Shown here: positions 25,667 through 35,031 of the stretch, piece after piece
How the letters are laid out: each line of letters begins with the position of its first letter
Position numbering within the stretch: the first letter of the stretch is position 1
NCBI GenBank assembly: GCA_023391095.1
Contig: JAEWBN010000006.1
Span: 124,001 to 188,000 of the forward strand
DNA from: Pseudomonadota bacterium
Lineage (GTDB): Bacteria > Pseudomonadota > Alphaproteobacteria > Rhizobiales > Devosiaceae
DNA: 64,000 nucleotides
Direction: 5' to 3'
Made by a program: the position numbers and the translations under genes
Notes under the pieces: generated by a model
What the model saw: only the letters and a program-made list of their open reading frames with translations
Databases searched by the model: none
Told to the model about the DNA's origin: nothing

Positions 25667-27556
25667 ATGCGCACACAAGCCCTCGTCCTTTCGCTGTTCG
25701 CGACCACCGCCCTCACCTATCCGGCACTGGCGCAGAACAGCCCTGATTCCTACGTCACAGGCGCCAAGGCGTTCACACAAACCACCGTGATCTCGGGGTT
25801 GCAGAACCCTTGGGAGATTACCCTGGGGCCTGACGGTATGCTGTGGACTACGGAGCGTACCGGCAAGCAGATCAGTCGGATCGATCCGGCAACCGGCGAG
25901 CAGCAGGTCGCCATCGTCATCGACGAGATTTCGGCGCCCGGCGGGCAGGACGGCCTAATGGGGCTGGCGCTGCACCCCGAGCTGGGGACAGGCACAGGCA
26001 ATGACTATGTCTATACGGCCTATGCCTATGTGGACGAGGAAAAGGGGCCCGACCCGCAGGTGGCGGATGAAAGCAGCCCCTACTACCAGCTCTACACCAA
26101 GATCGTGCGGCTGACCTATAACGAGGCTGACGGTACGCTGGGCGAGCCCATGGACCTCATTACCGGCCTGCCTGCGGGCAATGACCACAATTCCGGTCGT
26201 TTGAAGTTCGGTCCCGACAATACGCTCTATTACACTCTGGGCGATATGGGGAATAACCAGGGCGCCAATGTGTGCCTGGCCATTGAAGCCCAGCGCCTGC
26301 CGACGGCCGAGGAAGTGGAGGCCAAGGACTATGTCGCCTATGTCGGCAAGTCGCTGCGCCTCAACCTCGATGGGTCGATCCCGGAGGACAATCCGGAGCT
26401 CGATGGGGTCAAGAGCCACGTCTATACCTATGGCCACCGCAACATGCAGGGCATCGACTTCGCGCCCGACGGCACCCTTTATGCGACCGAGCATGGGCCC
26501 AAGACCGATGACGAGGTGAATATCTTGGTCAGTGGTGGCAATTACGGCTGGCCCAATGTGGCGGGCTTCATCGACGAAATGGCCTATGAGCACGCCAATT
26601 GGGAACTGGCTGCCAATCCGCCCTGCGAAGAAACCACGTTCAGCGAATACGCCATTCCCGAAAATGTCCCCCACGAGCCGGAAGGCAATTTCACCGAGCC
26701 GATGGAAGACCCGATCGCGACGCTCTTTACCGTGCCGAGCGACTGGAATTTCGTCGTGCCGGACTGCCGTGGCACCGACTTCATCTGCTGGCCGACCGTG
26801 GGCGTGACCAGCATCCAGTATTATGAAGGCGGCGACGACCGCATTCCGGGCTGGGACAAGGTGCTTCTGGCCCCGACGCTGAAGCGCGGCTCGATCTATG
26901 TGCTGCCGCTGGACGAGAGCGGACAGGCCGTGACCGGGACCATCGAGCGCTACTTCCAGTCCGCCAACCGCTATCGCGACGTGGAAATCAGCCCCGACGG
27001 GAAGACGATCTATGTCGCCACCGACGCCACGGGCCTGGCGGAAAACCCTGAAGGCGGCACGACGAGCACGCTCGCCAACCCCGGCGAAATCCTCGCATTT
27101 ACCTATGAGGGCGAAGGTGATCCCAGCACCGTTGCCCCTGCCAATGAGCAGTCATTGCGCGGACAGACCGAAAACACAGAAGAAGAGGGTGGCGACAAGG
27201 AAGCCGCTGCCACGCCGGCTGCCGAAGCGGGTGACGTGCCGCAGTTCACCGCCGAGCAGGTCGCTGCCGGCAAGACGGCGTACAATGCCAATTGCTCGGT
27301 CTGCCATGGTGATACGCTGACCAACAACACCTATGGCCCGCCGCTGGCCGGCGAATTTTTCCAGGAGAACTGGGAAGGTCGCACCGCTGGCGAGCTGGTG
27401 GAGAAGTCGCACACCATGCCGCCCTCTGCCCCGGACTCTCTGACAGACGAGGAATATGCGGCGATGAGCGCCTACATTCTGTCGATCAATGGCTTTGAGG
27501 CGGGTGACGCCCCGCTGACCCGGGAGTCCACAGGCGTTCTCAACTTCCCCCAATAG
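25667..27556 (+). CDS. Secreted PQQ-type sugar dehydrogenase fused to cytochrome c
   Basis: 629 residues with a Sec signal peptide ending YPALAQ (about residue 22). Residues about 35-480 form a glucose/sorbosone-dehydrogenase beta-propeller; the likely catalytic base is in NDHNSGRLKFGPD, and YGHRNMQGIDFAPDG and EHGPKTDDEVNI are typical family blocks. An acidic Glu/Ala linker (about 485-525) leads to a cytochrome c domain with CSVCH (about 542-546) and a downstream methionine as probable sixth ligand. The fusion would pass electrons from sugar oxidation directly to a heme in the periplasm. No PQQ-synthesis gene is nearby. Confidence 0.9.
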   Translation: MRTQALVLSLFATTALTYPALAQNSPDSYVTGAKAFTQTTVISGLQNPWEITLGPDGMLWTTERTGKQISRIDPATGEQQVAIVIDEISAPGGQDGLMGLALHPELGTGTGNDYVYTAYAYVDEEKGPDPQVADESSPYYQLYTKIVRLTYNEADGTLGEPMDLITGLPAGNDHNSGRLKFGPDNTLYYTLGDMGNNQGANVCLAIEAQRLPTAEEVEAKDYVAYVGKSLRLNLDGSIPEDNPELDGVKSHVYTYGHRNMQGIDFAPDGTLYATEHGPKTDDEVNILVSGGNYGWPNVAGFIDEMAYEHANWELAANPPCEETTFSEYAIPENVPHEPEGNFTEPMEDPIATLFTVPSDWNFVVPDCRGTDFICWPTVGVTSIQYYEGGDDRIPGWDKVLLAPTLKRGSIYVLPLDESGQAVTGTIERYFQSANRYRDVEISPDGKTIYVATDATGLAENPEGGTTSTLANPGEILAFTYEGEGDPSTVAPANEQSLRGQTENTEEEGGDKEAAATPAAEAGDVPQFTAEQVAAGKTAYNANCSVCHGDTLTNNTYGPPLAGEFFQENWEGRTAGELVEKSHTMPPSAPDSLTDEEYAAMSAYILSINGFEAGDAPLTRESTGVLNFPQ

Positions 27557-27590
27557 GGAGTTCAAGACCGGCCCACATCGGCACAAGCAA

Positions 27591-27618
27591 AAGCCGGACG
27601 CGGAAACGCGTCCGGCTT
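27591..27618. terminator. Strong 12-bp GAAA-loop terminator
   Basis: AAGCCGGACGCG and CGCGTCCGGCTT form a perfect stem with a GAAA tetraloop, followed on the plus strand by CGTTGTTTTG. It separates the sugar dehydrogenase and the convergent lipoprotein gene and can serve both. Confidence 0.85.
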
Positions 27619-27631
27619 CGTTGTTTTGGTG

Positions 27632-28066
27632 CTAGAGGCCCAACGCGTCGCGGGCGCTGCGTTCGGCCACGTCGCCTGCTTGCTTGATCTCGGCTTCGGT
27701 CTGCCCCAGCGCGCGGGCAGTGGCCTCGGCGGCGTTGCGGGCATTGACCACGGCATCCTGCTTGGCCTGCTCGGTCATGGCGCCGGCCCGCTCGCGCAGG
27801 TCCTCGATGGCCTGCTGTGGATTGGCAATGGCTTCGGCTGCCGGGGTCAGGGATTCGGGGACGCGAATCTGCATGGTGGAGGAGCCGTCCGGCTGCGTCT
27901 CTACGGTAACCGCCGGCGGAGCGGTCTCGACCGGTGCGGGGATGGCTTCGGGTTCAATGACCACGACGGGCTCGGTCGGCTGGGCCGCGGTGTTGGACGC
28001 ATCGCCACAGGCGGCAAGCGTGAGGGCAGCAAGGGCTGCGGCGAGCGGGAGGAGGGTCTTGGTCAT
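27632..28066 (-). CDS. Small lipoprotein, function unknown
   Basis: 144 residues from the ATG at 28066 (MTKTLLPLAAALAALTLAACGD). The lipobox LAAC puts the lipidated Cys near residue 20. After a Pro/Val/Glu-rich linker (about 30-65) the rest is helical and Ala/Gln-rich (QQAIEDLRERAGAMTEQAKQ), suggesting an amphipathic helix or coiled coil. Probably an envelope lipoprotein. No named family is recognised. Confidence 0.7.
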   Translation of the reverse strand: MTKTLLPLAAALAALTLAACGDASNTAAQPTEPVVVIEPEAIPAPVETAPPAVTVETQPDGSSTMQIRVPESLTPAAEAIANPQQAIEDLRERAGAMTEQAKQDAVVNARNAAEATARALGQTEAEIKQAGDVAERSARDALGL

Positions 28067-28381
28067 GGTTATGCGAATCTCGTTTAAAGCAACGTCGGCT
28101 GACGCCCCCCTCCATGAGGACCGCATACTGGCAAAGTTGTGGCTGCCGAGATCCTGCGGAAAAGCCGGCAGCCCTTGTGTTTGGCGGGCAATTGCCCTAA
28201 AGGGGCGCCAGCAATTCGTTTGGCCGGGGGCTGAACGGAGGGTTTTTCGTTTGCGAAAGATAGGGCAAAAGCCCGGCCTCCCGTGTTCCCGCTCTTTGCA
28301 AGACTGCTTTGACGCCTTTCCGGCTTCGAAGGGGCTCCGCGCCAGACAATGCTGAGTTGAACTCGAAAGGAAGGCGCATCA
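28067..28381. other. rpsF leader and promoter region, no gene
   Basis: These 315 bases hold no credible gene. An 8-bp stem GGCTGCCG (28142-28149) with CGGCAGCC (28167-28174) and two small hairpins (TTTCG/CGAAA at 28245-28258 and GGGC-AAAA-GCCC at 28263-28274) are visible. Leaders of rpsF can carry an S6:S18-binding RNA used for autoregulation; I see no confident match to that motif here. Confidence 0.4.
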
Positions 28382-28783
28382 ATGGCCCTCTACGAACACA
28401 TCTACCTGGCTCGCCAGGACGTTTCCCAGCAGCAGGTGGACGAACTCACCGCACAGCTGACCGAGATTCTCGGCCAGGGCGGCGGCAAGGTCACCAAGAA
28501 CGAATACTGGGGCCTCAAGGGCCTCTCCTACCGCATCCGCAAGAACCGCAAGGCTCACTACACCCTGCTCAACATCGACGCTTCCCCGGCCGCCGTTGCC
28601 GAAATGGAACGCCAGATGCGCATCAATGAAGACATCCTGCGCTTCATGACCGTGCGCGTGGACGAGCTGGAAGAAGGCCCGTCGGCAATGATGCAGAAGC
28701 GCGACCGTGATGACCGCGATGGCGGCCGTCCGGGTGGCGACCGCGGTGGCTTCTCCGGCGAACGCCGCCCCCGCCGGTTCTAA
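28382..28783 (+). CDS. rpsF: 30S ribosomal protein S6
   Basis: 133 residues starting MALYEHIYLARQDVSQQQVD, with the S6 core motif NEYWGLKGLSYRIRKNRKAHY. A Gly/Arg/Asp-rich C-terminal tail (about 105-133) is typical of alphaproteobacterial S6. An AAGGAAGG site precedes the start. S6 pairs with S18 in the small-subunit platform. First gene of rpsF-rpsR-rplI. Confidence 0.97.
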   Translation: MALYEHIYLARQDVSQQQVDELTAQLTEILGQGGGKVTKNEYWGLKGLSYRIRKNRKAHYTLLNIDASPAAVAEMERQMRINEDILRFMTVRVDELEEGPSAMMQKRDRDDRDGGRPGGDRGGFSGERRPRRF

Positions 28784-28801
28784 GACAAGGAACGACTGAA
28801 A

Positions 28802-29056
28802 ATGGCTATCAAAGACCTTACCACTTCCCAGGCCCGCCGTCCGTTCCAGCGCCGTCGCAAGACCTGCCCGTTCTCGGGTGAAGGCGCGCCCAAGATCGAC
28901 TACAAGGACGTGCGCCTGCTCAGCCGCTATGTGTCCGAGCGCGGCAAGATCGTGCCGAGCCGCATCACTGCCGTTTCTGCCAAGAAGCAGCGTGAACTGG
29001 CTCGCGCCATCAAGCGCGCCCGCTTCATCGGCCTGATGCCCTACGCCGTGCAGTAA
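28802..29056 (+). CDS. rpsR: 30S ribosomal protein S18
   Basis: 84 residues, basic. Contains RRKTCPFSGE, IDYKDVRLLSRYVSERGKI and RIKRARFIGLMPY-like C-terminus, the standard S18 blocks. It lies 18 bases after rpsF. The 124-base gap to rplI lacks the DUF2232 membrane-protein gene found between them in several Alphaproteobacteria. Confidence 0.97.
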   Translation: MAIKDLTTSQARRPFQRRRKTCPFSGEGAPKIDYKDVRLLSRYVSERGKIVPSRITAVSAKKQRELARAIKRARFIGLMPYAVQ

Positions 29057-29180
29057 GCAAACCGGGACGGCGATCCGTCCCGACTGCTTTTTGCCTCTCA
29101 CCGCAAGGTGAAACGTTGGGGTCGCGAATGGTTCGCGGCTCCTAACCGCCCAAGAGGCGGGACAGCCCAAGGATAAAGAC

Positions 29181-29747
29181 ATGAAAGTCATTCTGCTCGA
29201 GCGCATCGGCCGCACCGGTACCATCGGCGACGAAGTCAACGTCAAGGACGGTTTTGCGCGTAACTTCCTGCTGCCCCAGGGCAAGGCCCTGCGCGCCACG
29301 GAAGCCAACCGCAAGCGCTTCGAAAACGAACGCGCCCACATCGAACAGCGCAACGAAGAGCGCCGCCAGGCCGCAGCCGGCATCGCCGAAGGCCTCAACG
29401 GCACCACCGTCGTGATGATCCGCCAGGCCGGCGAAACCGGCCAGCTTTACGGTTCGGTTGCTGCCCGCGACATCGTGGAAGCCCTGGCCAACGAAGGCTT
29501 CACCGTTCAGCGCAACCAGGTGGAACTTGCCGATCCGATCAAGTCGGTCGGCGTGCACACGGTTGCCCTGTCGCTGCACCCGGAAGTTGAAGTCAGCATC
29601 ACCGTCAACGTTGCCCGTTCGGCCGACGAAGCCGAACGCCAGGCTGCCGGTGAAGACGTCACCGTCCACACCTTTGAAGAAGACGAAAGCGGCGACTTCG
29701 CCGCCGGCCAGGCCGACGCCGCCGCCGAAGACCGCTTCGAAGAGTAG
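29181..29747 (+). CDS. rplI: 50S ribosomal protein L9
   Basis: 188 residues. The N-terminal KVILLERIGRTGTIGDEVNVKDGFARNFLLP signature is complete, joined by the long L9 helix to a C-terminal rRNA-binding domain (IKSVGVHTVALSLHPEVE). A 35-residue acidic tail extends beyond the usual 150 residues, as in other members of this order. Followed by a strong terminator. Confidence 0.97.
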   Translation: MKVILLERIGRTGTIGDEVNVKDGFARNFLLPQGKALRATEANRKRFENERAHIEQRNEERRQAAAGIAEGLNGTTVVMIRQAGETGQLYGSVAARDIVEALANEGFTVQRNQVELADPIKSVGVHTVALSLHPEVEVSITVNVARSADEAERQAAGEDVTVHTFEEDESGDFAAGQADAAAEDRFEE

Positions 29748-29769
29748 TCTTTCCGGACTATCGGATCTG

Positions 29770-29794
29770 AAGGCCGGGCCCTGTGCCCGGCCTT
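29770..29794 (+). terminator. Intrinsic terminator after rplI
   Basis: AAGGCCGGGC and GCCCGGCCTT form a perfect 10-bp stem with a 5-base loop, followed by TTGCTTTT. It ends the rpsF-rpsR-rplI transcript. Confidence 0.9.
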
Positions 29795-30003
29795 TTGCTT
29801 TTGGAGGGGGATAGGGGCTAGACTGCTTCAAGGCGCGACTCGCCCGCGTCGTGGTCGTGCGGCAAGGGCAATGCGCCTGATGCACAATCCCCGTTGTCCC
29901 CAGTGTTCACAGGGTGCATTCGCACTTCGTTAAACGGACAACCGTTAGCCAAGACTCGTGCCCAAGTGGCGTGATTAAGAAAGGTTAACCTCCGGAAAGA
30001 CCA

Positions 30004-31488
30004 ATGGCCCAGATCGCTCTCGTTGCCTCGCAAGATGACAAGTCGTTTCGCACCGCGCCGCATAACGTGGAAGTGGAGCAGGCGCTGCTGGGCGCGATCC
30101 TGATCAACAACGAGGCCTTCTACCGGGTGGCCGATTTCCTTTTGCCCGAGCATTTCTATGAGCCGGTGCACCGGGAAATCTACGAGCTGGCCGGCAAGAT
30201 CATCCGCGCCGGCAAGGCGGCGGAACCGGCAACGCTCAAGACCCACCTGCCCGACCAACTGCTGCCCGACGTGACGATGATGCAGTATCTGTCGCGGCTG
30301 GCGGCTGAAGCCACGACGGTGCTGAACGCCGCCGACTATGGGCAGGCCATCTATGACCTCGCCATCCGGCGCAACCTGATCCTCGTGGGCGAGGAAATGG
30401 TGTCGACGGCCTATGCCGCCGATGTCGAGATGACCCCGGTCAAGCAGATCGAAAAGGTGGAAGGCGAGCTGTTCCAGCTGGCCGAAAAGGGCCGTTACGA
30501 TGGCGGGTTCCAGGCCTTCGGGTCGGCGCTGAGCGCCTCGATCCAGATGGCGGGCGAAGCCTTCCAGCGCGACGGCGGGCTTTCGGGCATTGCCACGGAC
30601 CTCCATGACCTCGACCGTCAGATGGGCGGCCTCCAGCGCTCCGACCTGATCGTGCTGGCGGGTCGCCCGGCCATGGGCAAGACCTCGCTCGTGACCAATA
30701 TCGCCTACAATGTCGCCAAGAACTGGCGCAGCGAGGTGACGCCGGACGGGCACACCAAGACCGTCAATGGCGGGATCGTGGGCTTTTTCAGCCTCGAAAT
30801 GAGTTCCGAGCAGCTGGCCACGCGTATTCTGGCGGAGCAGGCGGAGATCTCGTCCTCCGATATCCGCCGCGGCCGCATCCACGACAACCAGTTCGCCAAG
30901 CTGGTCGATGTGTCCAACATGATGAGCAAGGTGCCGCTTTATATCGACGATACCGGTGGTATCTCGGTGGCGCAGCTGGCAGCGCGGGCGCGCCGGCTCA
31001 AGCGGCAGAAGGGGCTCGACCTCCTGATCGTCGACTACCTGCAGCTTCTGTCCGGCTCATCCAAGGCATCGAGCCAGAACCGCGTGCAGGAACTGACCGA
31101 GATCACCACGACGCTCAAGGCGCTGGCCAAGGAGCTGGAATGCCCGGTCATCGCGCTGTCCCAGCTCTCCCGCCAGGTGGAAGCGCGCGACGACAAGCAT
31201 CCACAGCTGGCAGACCTTCGCGAATCGGGCTCTATCGAGCAGGACGCGGACGTGGTTCTGTTTGTGTATCGCGAAGAATACTATCTCAAGAACAAGGAGC
31301 CCAAGGAGGGCACGCCCGAGCATCTGGCTTGGCAGGGGGAAATGGAAAAGGTGCATGGCAAGGCGGAAGTCATCATTGCCAAGCAGCGTCACGGTCCCAC
31401 CGGCACGGTCCAATTGAGCTTCGAGGCGCAATTTACCCGCTTTGGTAACCTTGCTCGGGCAGACTACCTGCCTGAACGCATGGAATAG
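30004..31488 (+). CDS. dnaB: Replicative DNA helicase DnaB
   Basis: 494 residues. The N-terminal DnaB domain starts APHNVEVEQALLGAILINNEAFY. The RecA-like domain has Walker A AGRPAMGKTS (about 219-228), Walker B DLLIVDYLQLL and the arginine-finger region AKQRHGPTGTV near the C-terminus. No intein or insertion is seen. It unwinds DNA at the fork as a hexamer. Followed two bases later by alr, a common pairing. Confidence 0.96.
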   Translation: MAQIALVASQDDKSFRTAPHNVEVEQALLGAILINNEAFYRVADFLLPEHFYEPVHREIYELAGKIIRAGKAAEPATLKTHLPDQLLPDVTMMQYLSRLAAEATTVLNAADYGQAIYDLAIRRNLILVGEEMVSTAYAADVEMTPVKQIEKVEGELFQLAEKGRYDGGFQAFGSALSASIQMAGEAFQRDGGLSGIATDLHDLDRQMGGLQRSDLIVLAGRPAMGKTSLVTNIAYNVAKNWRSEVTPDGHTKTVNGGIVGFFSLEMSSEQLATRILAEQAEISSSDIRRGRIHDNQFAKLVDVSNMMSKVPLYIDDTGGISVAQLAARARRLKRQKGLDLLIVDYLQLLSGSSKASSQNRVQELTEITTTLKALAKELECPVIALSQLSRQVEARDDKHPQLADLRESGSIEQDADVVLFVYREEYYLKNKEPKEGTPEHLAWQGEMEKVHGKAEVIIAKQRHGPTGTVQLSFEAQFTRFGNLARADYLPERME

Positions 31489-31490
31489 GC

Positions 31491-32618
31491 ATGGCGCTGA
31501 CTTCAGGCCTTGGCGGCCAACTGAGCATCGATCTGGGCGCTTTAGCCCGCAACTGGCGCGCCCTGGACAAGGTGAGCGCCGGGGCCCTGACGGCCGCCGT
31601 GGTCAAGGCGGACGCCTATGGCACCGGCATCGACATGTCGGCCAAGGCGCTGCATGCGGCCGGCGCACGCTTCTTCTTCGTGGCGACACCCGACGAGGGC
31701 ATGGCTGTGCGGGCGGCGGTGCCGGATGCGCATATCTTCATCCTCTCCGGGCTCTATCCCGGGGCGGCCAATTTCTACATCCGGCAGAACCTGATGCCCG
31801 TGCTGGGCTCGATGGCGATGCTGGAGGAATGGCTGGCCAAATGCGTCGAGCGCAACGAGGCCTATCCGGCGGCCTTTCATTTCGATACCGGCATCAACCG
31901 CCTCGGTTTCCGGCTCAGCGAAGCGGGCGCGGTGCGCGAGCGGATCGAAAAGCTCGGCTACGCACCGCAAATGGTGATGAGCCACCTGGCCTGCGCCGAT
32001 ACGCCCAGCCACGAGAAGAACCGCACCCAGCTTGCCCTTTTCGGCTCTGTCATGGCGCAGTTTCCGGGCATTCCGGCATCGCTGGCCAATTCGGCGGGGT
32101 TGATGACGGGCCGCGACTACCATTTCCAGATGGTGCGGCCGGGCATCGCCCTTTATGGCGGGCGGGCCGTGGCGGGCCGCAAGAACCCGATGCAGCCGGT
32201 GGTGACGCTGCATGTGCCAATCCTACAGATTAGCGAGGGACGGACGGGCGAAACGGTGGGGTATGGCGCTTCCTATACGCTCAACCGCAATTCCAAGCTG
32301 GCCGTGCTGGGCTATGGCTATGCGGACGGATTTTTCCGCTCCCTGTCGGGTACTAATCAGCGTCCGGGCGGCAAAGTCTTCATTCGCGGCAAGCTCTGCC
32401 CCGTCGTCGGCAAGGTTTCGATGGACATGACCATCGTAGACGTGACGGAACTGGGCGCGGACCTGCCGATGCCGGGGGAAGGCGCGGAAGTGTTCGGCGC
32501 CAATGTGAGCGTGGACGACCAGGCCGATGCCGGCGGCACGATCGGCTATGAACTGCTGACGAGCCTCAAGGGCCGGTACAACCGCGTCTATATCGGGGAC
32601 GGACGCATCCCCGAATAA
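31491..32618 (+). CDS. alr: Alanine racemase
   Basis: 375 residues. The PLP lysine is Lys39 in VVKADAYGTG and the opposing catalytic tyrosine is about Tyr262 in VGYGASYTLNR. The SMDMTIVDVT block and a C-terminal beta domain are present. It supplies D-alanine for peptidoglycan. The start is two bases after the dnaB stop, so the two are probably one transcript. Confidence 0.95.
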   Translation: MALTSGLGGQLSIDLGALARNWRALDKVSAGALTAAVVKADAYGTGIDMSAKALHAAGARFFFVATPDEGMAVRAAVPDAHIFILSGLYPGAANFYIRQNLMPVLGSMAMLEEWLAKCVERNEAYPAAFHFDTGINRLGFRLSEAGAVRERIEKLGYAPQMVMSHLACADTPSHEKNRTQLALFGSVMAQFPGIPASLANSAGLMTGRDYHFQMVRPGIALYGGRAVAGRKNPMQPVVTLHVPILQISEGRTGETVGYGASYTLNRNSKLAVLGYGYADGFFRSLSGTNQRPGGKVFIRGKLCPVVGKVSMDMTIVDVTELGADLPMPGEGAEVFGANVSVDDQADAGGTIGYELLTSLKGRYNRVYIGDGRIPE

Positions 32619-32632
32619 GCAGGCGGGAGGAC

Positions 32633-33181
32633 ATGGAAAAAGGCATCCAGACCCATGTCATTCTCCTTAGGGCCATTGGGCCGGCCACCCACAAACTGAT
32701 GGGAATGGCCGACTGGCGCGCGGCGGCCCAAGACCACGGCTTTGGCGGCGTGGAGACGCTGGTCAATACCGGCAATATGATTGCTGACTTCGATGGCGAC
32801 GCCCAAGCGGCGGCCATGGTGATGCAGCGGGTGCTTACCGGCTTTGGGCTGGGGGACAACGTGGTGCCGATTCTGCGCAGTCCCGCGCAATTGGTACGCA
32901 TGGTCGAGGCCGATCCGCTCGCGGCGAGCAGGCGCCCGGCCGAAACGGCTGTATTCTTTTTTCGCACTGCGACGCCGGATTTCGACTGGCTGGGCGATTA
33001 TGACGGGCCGGAGCGCAGCGCCATCTTCGAGCACCACCTCGTGGTCGACTTCACGCATGGCTCGGCCAAGGCCGGGCGGCTGCTGCGGCTGATCGACAAG
33101 GCGGGCGGCGTCAACACCGCCCGCAACTGGAACAGCGTCTGCCGGATCGCCAGCGCGTGCCGGACCAGACTCAGGGGGTGA
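32633..33181 (+). CDS. DUF1697 protein
   Basis: 182 residues. Typical DUF1697 blocks are HVILLRAIGP at the start, LVNTGNMI (usual form: tGNv) near residue 42 and KAGGVNTARNWNSVCRI near the C-terminus. The family is widespread and uncharacterised. It follows alr by 14 bases. Its last 11 bases overlap the end of the small membrane-protein gene on the other strand. Confidence 0.85.
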   Translation: MEKGIQTHVILLRAIGPATHKLMGMADWRAAAQDHGFGGVETLVNTGNMIADFDGDAQAAAMVMQRVLTGFGLGDNVVPILRSPAQLVRMVEADPLAASRRPAETAVFFFRTATPDFDWLGDYDGPERSAIFEHHLVVDFTHGSAKAGRLLRLIDKAGGVNTARNWNSVCRIASACRTRLRG

Positions 33182-33356
33182 GGACCGCTGGCTCGTCAGC
33201 CGGACCTGCCGGGAGGGCGCGCTGTTCGGCCGGATCATCGGCGGTCTGACCGCCTTCGACGACCGGGGCCTGGTTAAGGCCCGAAAACATGGTGATGGCG
33301 AAAACCAGGACGAGCACGGCGATGACGAGGGCAATGATGGTGTGGCGGCGGTTCAT
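33171..33356 (-). CDS. Small single-helix membrane protein
   Basis: 61 residues: a short basic start (MNRRH), one hydrophobic helix (about 7-25) and a Pro/Ala/Glu-rich tail. The sense of the codons and the positive-inside pattern support a real gene, preceded by a GGAG-type site (CTCC on the plus strand). It ends inside the 3' end of the DUF1697 gene. Function unknown. Confidence 0.55.
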   Translation of the reverse strand: MNRRHTIIALVIAVLVLVFAITMFSGLNQAPVVEGGQTADDPAEQRALPAGPADEPAVLTP

Positions 33357-33508
33357 GGAGAGCTCCGTTTTGCCAGTTTAAGCCGGGGACGACGCCGCCG
33401 TTCCACACTTAACCCCGGAACAGCATACCACGGAGGCAGTTCTCTTTTTGTTCTTGAACTCGGCGTCGGTGGCGGTTAGGACTTTGCCGAGCGAAGTGCG
33501 AGTTGAGC

Positions 33509-34915
33509 GTGGCGAAGAACAGGTCCAATTTCGTGTGCCAATCCTGCGGTGCGGTGTCGAGCCGCTGGCAGGGGCGGTGCGATGCCTGCGGGGAATGGAA
33601 CACGATCGTTGAAGAGATCGTGGATAGCGGCGTCGGTGCGGGGCCGAAGGCCGCAAAGTCCAATGGCCGACCGGCCAATCTCGTGCCGCTTTCGGGCGAA
33701 ACGGAAAGCGCGGCGCGCGTCGTTACGGGCATTGCCGAACTCGACCGGGTGACGGGCGGCGGCTTCGTCAAGGGTTCGGCCCTTCTGGTCGGCGGCGATC
33801 CTGGCATCGGCAAATCCACCCTGCTGCTGCAATCGGCTGCAGCGCTTGCGGCCAAGGGCAAGCGCGTCATCTATGTCTCGGGTGAAGAGGCGGTGGCGCA
33901 GGTGCGTTTGAGAGGACAGCGGCTGGGCCTCGGCGATGCCGGCGTGCTGCTGGCTGCGGAAACCAATGTCGAGATCATTCTCGCCACGCTGGAAAACGGG
34001 CCGCCGCCCGATCTGGTCATCATCGATTCCATCCAGACGCTGTGGACCGACCGCGTCGACTCGGCGCCCGGCACCGTGACGCAGGTGCGAACCTCGGCGC
34101 AGGCGCTCACGCGCATGGCCAAAAAAAGCGGCGCGGCCGTGGTGCTGGTCGGCCATGTGACCAAGGACGGCCAGATTGCCGGGCCGCGCGTGGTCGAGCA
34201 CATGGTGGACGCCGTGCTCTACTTCGAAGGCGACAGCAGCCATACGTTCCGCATCCTGCGGGGGGTGAAGAACCGCTATGGCGCGACCGACGAGATCGGC
34301 GTCTTCGCCATGACCGAACGGGGGCTGGAGCAGGTCGCCAACCCGTCCGCGCTGTTCCTCGACCAGCGCGACAAGGATGCGGCCGGCTCGGCCGTGTTTG
34401 CGGGCATGGAAGGCACGCGGCCGCTGTTGATCGAAATCCAGGCGCTGGTGGCCCCCTCCCCGCTGGGCACGCCGCGTCGGGCCGTCGTGGGCTGGGATTC
34501 CTCGCGACTCTCCATGGTGCTGGCGGTGCTGGAAACGCGCTGCGGCGTGCGGATCGGGGCCAATGACATCTATCTCAATGTCGCCGGCGGGCTCAAAATC
34601 AACGAGCCGGCGGCGGACCTGGCGGTGGCGGCGGCGCTGATTTCGTCGCTGACCGGCTCCGCCCTGCCCCAGGATGCCGTCTATTTCGGCGAGATTTCGC
34701 TGGCTGGCGGGGTGCGGCCCGTGGTGCATGGGTCGCTGCGGCTGCGCGAGGCGGAAAAGCTCGGCTTTGGTTCGGTGGTGACAGGCAAGCTGGGCAATGC
34801 GGACCGCAATTCCAACCTTCTGGTCACTGAATATGCGCAATTGGCCGACATGGTCAGCCGCATCGCGGCAGCGGGGAAACGCCCGATTCCCGAGCCAGAG
34901 CCCGATTCATGGTAA
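33509..34915 (+). CDS. radA: DNA repair protein RadA
   Basis: 468 residues from the GTG at 33509, which gives the family N-terminus MAKNRSNFVCQ; a TTG two codons earlier is also possible. A zinc finger (Cys10, Cys13, Cys24, Cys27) leads to a RecA-like ATPase with Walker A GGDPGIGKST (about 92-101), the RadA-specific KNRYG motif and a C-terminal Lon-protease-like domain. RadA drives branch migration in recombination. Confidence 0.95.
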   Translation: MAKNRSNFVCQSCGAVSSRWQGRCDACGEWNTIVEEIVDSGVGAGPKAAKSNGRPANLVPLSGETESAARVVTGIAELDRVTGGGFVKGSALLVGGDPGIGKSTLLLQSAAALAAKGKRVIYVSGEEAVAQVRLRGQRLGLGDAGVLLAAETNVEIILATLENGPPPDLVIIDSIQTLWTDRVDSAPGTVTQVRTSAQALTRMAKKSGAAVVLVGHVTKDGQIAGPRVVEHMVDAVLYFEGDSSHTFRILRGVKNRYGATDEIGVFAMTERGLEQVANPSALFLDQRDKDAAGSAVFAGMEGTRPLLIEIQALVAPSPLGTPRRAVVGWDSSRLSMVLAVLETRCGVRIGANDIYLNVAGGLKINEPAADLAVAAALISSLTGSALPQDAVYFGEISLAGGVRPVVHGSLRLREAEKLGFGSVVTGKLGNADRNSNLLVTEYAQLADMVSRIAAAGKRPIPEPEPDSW

Positions 34916-35031
34916 ACAAGAGGTTTCCGGGGAGATCACGTCCAGATGGGCGGGCCACCCTTGGCAGGGCGCACCAAAGCCGTTAAAGGTCCACGCAAAA
35001 GCCGGGGCGGCGAGAAACTGGGCGAAAACAT

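Noticed and set aside
28067..28381. S6:S18-binding leader RNA before rpsF
   Set aside because: Hairpins exist, but I could not match the conserved loop and bulge of that motif by eye, so it is not reported as a feature.
33476..34840. 454-residue open frame antisense to radA
   Set aside because: RadA is certain on the plus strand; the reverse frame is Arg/His/Gln-rich without any family feature.
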